Notes under the pieces: model-generated
The model's database searches: none
Seen by the model: the letters and a program-made list of their open reading frames with translations, nothing else
Told to the model about the DNA's origin: nothing
Shown: one piece after another, positions 57,521 to 64,000 of the stretch
How the letters are laid out: every line of letters starts with the position of its first letter
How positions within the stretch are numbered: the first letter of the stretch is position 1
Made by a program: the position numbers and the translations under genes
Assembly (NCBI GenBank): GCA_015680685.1
Contig: MNCI01001992.1
Coordinates: 271,077 to 335,076 of the forward strand
Direction: 5' to 3'
From: Gnetum montanum
Lineage: Eukaryota; Streptophyta; Gnetopsida; Gnetales; Gnetaceae
Length of the DNA stretch: 64,000 bases

Positions 57521-58240
57521 CTCTAATAATGGGACTCATTTCATAGATGCTACCTTTTAGAAATTAATGCAATGCCTAGGGGTATATCATAAATTAACAA
57601 CTCTATGTCATCCCCAAGCCAAGAGTCAAGCCAAAGTCACCAATAGAAAAATAACTAGAATACTAACTTGCATAGTTAGTAAATAGAGGAATGATTGGAA
57701 CACAAAACTCAGTGATACTTTATGAGCCTATCAAACCACTTGGAAATTTCCTATTGGCTATTTCCCTTATGAGTTAGTATATGGGAAATTACCAACTCTC
57801 CCAATTCAAACAAAGCTCCATACACTTTCAATGGATTTTGAACTTAACCTTAATTTAAGTCTAGCACAAAAGGAATGTTTAATAACATTGAATGTACTCA
57901 ATGAAAACCAATAGGTAGCCCTATCCATGAATGAGGTGCACATGACACATGCTAAACAATGCCATGACTCATGCATAAGAAAAGTTAAATCCTAACTAGG
58001 TGATAAGGTTCTTTCTTGGAACCCCATGCATGTAATACAACACATAGAATTTTAGATGCTATGAAAAGGTTCTTATATTATTCATACAAATTTTCCTTTT
58101 GGGGCCATGATAATTTACCATCCTTCTATCCTACACAAATGATTGCTAGTCAACATTGAACAAGTGAAACCTTTCCTAGAACTAATGATAACCAATAGCA
58201 TGGACACATCAACCGATGGACAAACACATTCTATCATTTG
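57521..58240 (+). pseudogene. Integrase of element G, C-terminal half
   Basis: Starts within the core at NNGTHF-like text near 57528, then CHPQAKSQAKVTN (57607-57645) where the catalytic Glu is Lys as in A. The C-terminal domain follows with the SLAQKE block and GDKVLSWNP near 58000. It ends near a GQTHS-like stretch at 58218. Stops are TAG or TAA at former Gln, Trp or Leu codons. Confidence 0.82.
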
Positions 58241-59689
58241 GATCTTCTTCTTTCAACTTAGTCATGGGGGAGATGGCTACCCATATAAATATTCTATGTA
58301 GGCTACCTAGTTTCTCAACTTTTTGTTTCACACTATTCTTTATACGTTTTCAATTTTCTTGAATATTTTGAAACTTATTTTATATATTTTACCTTGTTTA
58401 TATTCCCTTATGTGTTGTTTTCTTATTTGTTTGTTCATCAAGAATCTTGCATTTTTTATATAGTTGCTACTACTACTGGAAGTTCATTTAATACTATATT
58501 TATGTCTAGACTAATTGTTCATTAACTACATTTCATCTTTGGATTATGTCCTTAATTAATGAAGAATTAATTTTCTGATGATATCAAGCATTAATTCCAC
58601 ATCATCCACCCATTCCACTCAATTTTATGAGGTTCTTCATCATGAAAGCATGATGTCCTTCCATAATTGTAACTTAGAAAGAATCAATGACCTTGATATT
58701 TAACAAACATAGAATGGATCAAGTGGAATGGACAAGGATGTCACTTCAAGAGGATTTATCACCTTCTATACCTGACTTCCTTCTTGAGTTCTATGGGTAT
58801 TCTCATTAGTCTCTTACCACTCCTACTATTGCCAATAACAAGAAGCATGTCTTTGCATGGTGTGGTTTCTATGAAAACAAAAACATGGGAATTCAAGGGA
58901 ACCTTAAATACAATAATGGGTTACAAGGACTAGTTATGGGGTTGGAAAGATATGTTACCCATGCCTAAAGGTACTCCTCTAACTAAGATCCTTTCTGTAT
59001 TTTTACTTCTCTTTTCTTCTTTACTTGGAGTGGTGGTTGTTATTTGGGGATGTTCATGAACTCTTGTTGGCTGAACAATTAGAATATGACAATGTGAAGT
59101 ACCTAGATGTGGATGGACTTGGTTCCAACCAAGGATGAGATGGTCTTAGATCATCTTATCTACAAGTTTCTCAAGGAATTCATGTGACTAGGATTTGAGA
59201 CTCTCTTTCCAATCTCTCTCTCCCATCTTGCTACTCTTATCATTGACCACCTCACTATCTCCTATCATGGTTAATTAATGTGTCTATATTGGTATGTCAT
59301 AATCCTTCAATGATCTCTCACATGGATTTAGTTTTTAACTTTCTTCAAACATTAATCATCCTTGGTTCCTATGGACTCCTCAGTATGAGGGCATGCAAGA
59401 GTATTAATGGCATGAATCTACATTGTAAAGAATCCATTTCATATCGTTTGGTCTTTTCAAGTTAAATTTCCTATATCTTAGTCCTTTTTGCAATTGATCC
59501 CATCATTTCACCTTTGAACATCTAGTTTTACATCATTTTGGCATTCATATTTCATCCAATCCAATTCATTCTTCTTTTTTAATGAATTTAATACCCTCTT
59601 CCATGTTTTTCCATTCTTCTATGCTTTTCTAGTGTTCTTTGGGCTCTAGTTTTGTCCTCAAACACTTCCAAAAACTCTTGGTTTTTTAA
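58241..59689 (+). pseudogene. PPT-like motif and degenerate 3' ORF of element G
   Basis: TTCAACTTAGTCATGGGGGA at 58252-58271 is the internal PPT-like motif. After AT-rich text, 58690-58960 is coding-like: KKHVFAWCGFYENKNMGIQG then NGLQGLVMGLERYV, matching the A and C 3' ORFs. VVVIWGC-like text follows near 59035. The coiled-coil part of C is not evident. Confidence 0.55.
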
Positions 59690-60057
59690 TTTTAAAAATT
59701 TTCTCAAATAGCTACATTAACACATCCCTATCGATGCATCTCCATTGATACAATAGAAAAATACAATAAATATGCTTGAAAACTTAGCCATTTTCTTTTT
59801 ATTTTCCTTCAAATGGATTTTTTGGCATTTTTCAAAGCCTAGAAACCTTCCAAGTGCTCTAAATTTCAAATTGCTCATTTGATTTACCTTGTTCTTTGCT
59901 CCCCTAGCTATTAGAGGTAAGTTGTATGAAATTTTTTTTGAAATTTTTCTAACTTTCCAAGGGTTAAACTTAAAAATACTATTAAAATATTCAACATAAA
60001 TAGGGTTAAACCTCACTAACAAATTTTGATAGAAAATTATTAAAATAATGAACCTAC
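59690..60057. other. Unassigned stretch with a U3-like scrap, before H
   Basis: CCCTATCGATGCATCTCCAT (59727-59746) resembles the U3 of the G 5' LTR near 50608, so it may be the start of a lost or replaced 3' LTR of G. The rest, to 60052, matches nothing I recognise. CCTAC (60053-60057) would be the left target copy of H. Confidence 0.4.
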
Positions 60058-60944
60058 TGATAAAACCAATTTTTGTTGTAATACGATATTGCATCTATGA
60101 TATCGTAGCAACAATGTTGTAATCCATGCTACATCATCATTGATGTGATGTCTCGAGATGTGTGCAACCCTGTAGATACAATACTTGGATGCACAATCCA
60201 ATAACCTTTTGATTTCAACCTTAGGTAGAATCTTGTAGTTTGTTTTCATAGCTTTAGAGATAGAGTGAATGCTGGCAGTGTGGTGTTTAAGAGTTGTATG
60301 GAATCTTTATTCGAGTGAAGTGTACTTGGGTATAGTTCATGTATAGAAATAAAGATTGAGATTGCTTTTCATCATTGTAGCATCCACTTAGTTTTGCTAT
60401 TTTACATAGCATAGTTTTTACTATTTTCTTAGTTTAATCATTTACATTTTTAAGTACTTTATTTTACATGTCATTAGTAAAGTAGAATGAGTATGATTGG
60501 TTTCAAGAACTAAGTGTAATCATTTGGTAATCTAAGTATTGTTATTACTTAGTTTGTCTAGTAGCATAATGGCTGGTAACCCAGTAATAATTACATGAGC
60601 CAAAGGCACGTATGGTAGACTAGGACTAGATCAGATGCTCATCACTATAGGCTAGAGTAGATTTACATTACTGTCATTACTTAGGTTTAGATTTTTATTA
60701 TCAACTTTCATCATGTTCACAACTAGGAGTATTAAGATCCTAATAACATCAACTAATCATACACCTCACTAAGAGCTAAGCCATACACTTGGTACCTCAC
60801 TAGGTCAAGGTGGAAAGACAATGAACACAAACTTAAACTTAATTACTAGCATAATAACATTACTCATCCATGGATTATGATCCAATTACATGTTGGCACT
60901 TGTGACTTGTATGGTAGAATGTTGTGATACTCCATCACTCATCA
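60058..60944 (+). repeat. 5' LTR of H
   Basis: Starts TGATAAAACC and ends CCATCACTCATCA before a clear PBS, 887 bp. A hairpin lies at its start: TTGTTG...ACGATAT...ATATCGT...CAACAA (60074-60116). The block GAATCTTTATTCGAGTG and GGTTTCAAGAACTAAGTG-like middle match the family. Confidence 0.8.
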
Positions 60945-60945
60945 T

Positions 60946-60962
60946 TGGCACCATCGCTAGGG
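60946..60962 (+). other. Primer-binding site of H, tRNA-Asp type
   Basis: TGGCACCATCGCTAGGG, one base after the LTR end. It matches the tRNA-Asp complement (TGGCGCCGTTGCCGGGG) except for transitions. Confidence 0.85.
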
Positions 60963-61174
60963 ATTGTATCAATTTATGCTTAGTAATTAATTTTACAAAG
61001 TTTGTTATATCAAGAACTCTAATGTCAATCTTCATATCCTTAAAAAAAATTTAATAACACACACACTTAAGTAACCATCAAACTCATAACATAACTTCAA
61101 CTAAAGAAAAGCTATCACATGTCAAAGAGATAAAAATAGGCAATGATAGAATAAATGATAATGAAGACTAGAGT

Positions 61175-63083
61175 ATGCCTATGTAGATAAGAATCTTATA
61201 CTTTTATAGTGGTCCTTACTATCTAGATTTCACATTCATCTTTCACCAAGATGAATAGTTAAGATGGAGAGACCTATAGGGCAACATTTTTTTACCTTGA
61301 GAGCATTTAGCATCCATAATGCTTCAAACAACTTTAAGGATGATGAATCTAAGCCATGTGCAAGAAGGATATCATGTGACCAAACATATGACAAGACCCT
61401 ACCAGCCCATAGAAGCACAAGTGTGGAGAAATGCTGCTATGGAAACCAAACATGTGCACAAAAAGGGGAAGCATATTAACTCTCTTGTTTTCTTGGAAGA
61501 ACTTGATGGTGATGCATTTGTAGTGGATAAACTTCTCTAGGATAATGAAGTCCATTCTAAAATTCCTATCATTTACTTAGAAGAACCTATCAATGTGCAA
61601 TTACATTCATCCTTAGTAGAAACACCTAGAAGAGAAACAAAAGACTCTAAGTATAAGCAAGACTCAAGGCTAAGAGATTTTGCTAGATCACAAAGGAAAG
61701 AATACTAGAGTCATAGAAGGAGAACTAGCTAACATCGTTCTCCCACTACTTCATCTTCATCCTCACATTTATCGATGGACTTTGAATGAAAGGAACAAAG
61801 GTACAAAGATCATGATAGGAAGAGATGATGGACTCATGATAGACATGAGTATCACCCAAGATATTATGATGAGAAAGATGAAGATTGTAAACCATGAAGA
61901 AATAGGGATAGACATGTAGATAAAGAGAGGCGTGAGAACCTAATGGGGCACCACACAATAGAGCATATGAACCCTATGAGCATGAAGAACTCCTATTAGC
62001 AACTAGAAGCATCATAAATATAAGGGAAGCTATCTACATTCTACCTAGGCATGTAAGGGACAACTACATTAAGTGGCTAGACGTGAACAACATGTTGATA
62101 TTTGAGGGTGGATAAAATGTCAATTCACAACACCACCTTCAAGAATTCCATGATGCCTACACCCTATAGAACATAGAGAGTAATTGGCAGAAACTTAAGT
62201 TGTTTCCTTGGACACTTATTAAAGAGATGGAAAATTGGTACAAATCATTCGAACTTGAATCAATTAGAGGATGGAGTACCATGGTTGAGATTTTCAATGA
62301 TAAATATCAAACCTACACTAGGATGTCTAATCTTAGAAAGAAAATCTAGGGTTGGAAGCAAGGGACCCTTGAATCCCTTGATGTGACAATGGGTAGATAC
62401 TATTCACTTTTGCATAGATGCCCAGGCCATGGATTTTCCCAAAGGGAGTAGCTTAGGCACATTGTTGATGGGCTATAAAATAAAACCAGAGAAATCCTAA
62501 GGGTTTATGCCCAAGGGAGACTATCTGAAATGATCATCCATTGCATTCAAAGATTCATTAATCAAGTGAAAAAGGAAGAATGTGAGCTAAAGAAGAGAAA
62601 ACTAGTTGAAGAGTACAATAAAGATCCATCTATCAGAAAGAGAGATGTACTAGTATGTGATTAGCAAGAGGAAGAAAACTTGGAAGAGGTGATATAGAAA
62701 AAGACACTCCCTATTCAAAAATCCATTATTGATATATCAACCAAGGTAGAAAAGATGTGGGATTCAGTGGATAAAAAGTTCATCATAGTGTTGAAAATTA
62801 TGAAAGAAAGAATTGAGTAAGCCTTTGATAAAGGTAAGGAGAAAAAGAAGAAAATAGATCTCAGATCAAGAGGAAAGGTGGCTTCAGTGGTAGAATGTTC
62901 AAATACAAGCTCAAATGAGAAGGAAGGATGTACTGTATGCTAGTATGAACACCCTAAGGGGTGCTACCCTATCATGGCACATTTCCAAGAAACAAGGGCA
63001 TATGCATTGAATCCAAGATTCATCAAGAAGAAGATATCCAAACGGTTACCTTACTCTCTTAGTAACTATAAGAAAACCCTCTA
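61175..63083 (+). pseudogene. gag of element H
   Basis: Plus frame from about 61175: DFTFIFHQDE, then GNIFLP, a helical block (61314-61540), an Arg/Ser/Lys/Asp/His-rich stretch (61640-61940), and one frame change near 61970. EELLLATRSI, LFPWTLIKEMENWYKS, RGWSTMVEIFNDKYQTY, TMGRYYSLLHRCPGHGF and a long charged helix (62550-62830) follow. The zinc knuckle near 62928-62965 reads CTVC, a stop, then YEHPKGC, spacing C-X2-C-X3-H-X3-C. About ten stops, nearly all at positions where relatives have Gln or Trp. Confidence 0.82.
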
Positions 63084-63632
63084 ATCAATCTATTACCCTA
63101 GTGGAGCTTATCCATAGCCATAAGAGCAATACCATCAATAGTGGCAATAACCTCAATCATGGGCAATGCCACCACCATGACAACAATACCCATATTGGCA
63201 ACCAAACCCTTATGGATACTATGTCCAATGTTTGATCTCTCTAGGAAATGTAATAGTTCAGACTCCTCAATACTATCCACTAGAGTACCATATACCAATA
63301 CCTCCAAGGATGGATTCCAATCCCTACATATATCAACAAGTGAATGGTTCATTGAGTCAACCTCCTAACCCATTACTACTAGTGCCACCACTTGTCATTT
63401 ACAGGGAACTTCCATCACAACCTTAATAGGAGAATGCTACTAGTGTAGTGAATGTATAGATAGATGATCATACTAGAAACACTAAGGGAAAATCTAAGAA
63501 ATTTCCTTTCTTCAAGGCAAGTCCAGAAAAGGCTAGTAGAATTAGGACTTCATTGAGACAAGTTTCTCCTATGAAAAATCCTCCTACTAACACCATGCTT
63601 CCATAACAACTAAATTAAAACTTAAAACTATC
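63084..63632 (+). pseudogene. Gln/Pro/Tyr-rich linker of H
   Basis: Continues in the gag frame. Composition is dominated by Gln, Pro, Tyr, Trp and Asn codons (PYWQPNPYGYYV near 63195; YYPLEYHIPIPPRMD near 63270). Most of its stops are TAA or TAG where a Gln would fit the repeat. A basic patch follows near 63480-63560. The equivalent in E is 46481-47105. Confidence 0.7.
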
Positions 63633-64000
63633 ATGCTAATAGATATAGTATTAGACTAGATTAAGGTAGGGACACTTCCTTGGAAAAGGTTGGATCTAGA
63701 AGTTCCTTTGATTTATTTACAAGTAGCTAAAAATTCACCATGCAAGGCTCTCATAAACTTAGGTTCTAGAGTAAATATGATATATCAAGAAACATGCAAG
63801 GCATGGAACCTACCACCCTTAAATAAGTGCAACATAAAATTAGAGCTTTCATATCAATCTATCATCATTCCTTTAGAACAAATAGAATATGTGATGACCA
63901 CTATCAATGGGTGGTCTTATCCAACAAACTTTTTGATGATTGATGTGAAGAATAATGACAAGGAATTTTATATCATAATGGTAAGATCATGGCTTAGCAT
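63633..64000 (+). pseudogene. Protease of H, truncated by the window edge
   Basis: From ATG 63633: VPLIYLQVAKNSPCKALINL then GSRVNMI, the active-site region with Asp replaced by Asn near 63754; NGWSYPTNFLMIDV; and EFYIIMVRSWLS at the edge. It is shifted by one base relative to gag. Confidence 0.82.

Larger units (their letters stand above)
50561..59700 (+). mobile_element. Element G: Athila-like retrotransposon with a foreign inverted middle
   Basis: Plus strand: 5' LTR, PBS, gag, linker and protease up to 54535. Then follows an inverted 2.9-kb block derived from an E-type element (54536-57480), then integrase C-terminal half and a 3' ORF. RT, RNase H and the first half of integrase are gone. 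The 3' LTR is not identifiable; only a short U3-like scrap near 59690-59750 is seen. Confidence 0.82.
60058..64000 (+). mobile_element. Element H: 5' end of an Athila-like retrotransposon
   Basis: LTR, PBS, leader, gag, linker and the start of protease on the plus strand, continuing past the right edge. Gag and linker can be followed in long stretches with mostly nonsense mutations rather than indels, making H the most readable full gag after E. Confidence 0.88.

Noticed and set aside
60058-60944. Reading the H LTR as the 3' LTR of G
   Set aside because: It is followed immediately by a good PBS and a gag, and no PPT precedes it, so it is a 5' LTR.

Overview
This window looks like nuclear DNA of a seed plant from a gene-poor, transposon-saturated region. 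I see no intact host gene, tRNA, rRNA or CRISPR array. Almost everything recognisable is Ty3/gypsy LTR retrotransposon sequence. The evidence is primer-binding sites complementary to a tRNA 3' end, TG...CA LTRs of about 0.8-1.0 kb or about 2.2 kb, 5-bp target duplications, and decayed gag, protease, reverse transcriptase, RNase H and integrase. All elements carry in-frame stops, mostly TAG, TAA or TGA where relatives have Gln or Trp codons. The species cannot be named. Age, AT richness and nesting would fit a gymnosperm or another large-genome seed plant.

Two lineages occur. Elements A, C, D, E, F, G and H form one Athila-like family: tRNA-Asp-type primer site, FMDD reverse transcriptase, no chromodomain, and a long 3' region with a degenerate extra ORF. 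Element B is Tat-like: long LTRs, a gag C-terminal Cys/His motif followed by H-D-T, and a Tat-type integrase tail.

Layout: 1-2393 is the 5' end of D (minus strand, running off the left edge). 2394-6278 is the 3' part of A (minus). 6279-23239 is B, a 17-kb element (minus) inserted into A exactly at the RT/RNase H junction. 23240-28456 is the 5' part of A. A itself sits inside the gag of C (plus, 28457-37072), so D, B, A and C form a nest at least three levels deep. 37073-42923 holds a solo LTR (F, 38099-39123) and otherwise unassigned AT-rich DNA. 42929-49959 is E (minus), complete at both ends with target duplication ATAGC but lacking RT, RNase H and integrase. 50561 to about 59700 is G (plus). 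Its RT region has been replaced by an inverted, nearly identical 2.9-kb copy of E's interior (54536-57480). 60058-64000 is the 5' end of H (plus), running off the right edge.

The most unusual content is inside B. Where RT, RNase H and the integrase core should be, the opposite strand carries what looks like a multi-exon gene (about 11485-16200). It has a TATA box, at least six short GT-AG intron candidates, an acidic segment and a coiled coil. Also notable are palindrome arrays that make up most of the very short U3 of the Athila-like LTRs, a conserved coiled-coil ORF between integrase and 3' LTR in C, a non-canonical gag zinc knuckle, and the templated-looking junctions of the E-into-G duplication. 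Boundaries and identities were read by eye. No alignment or database search was run.
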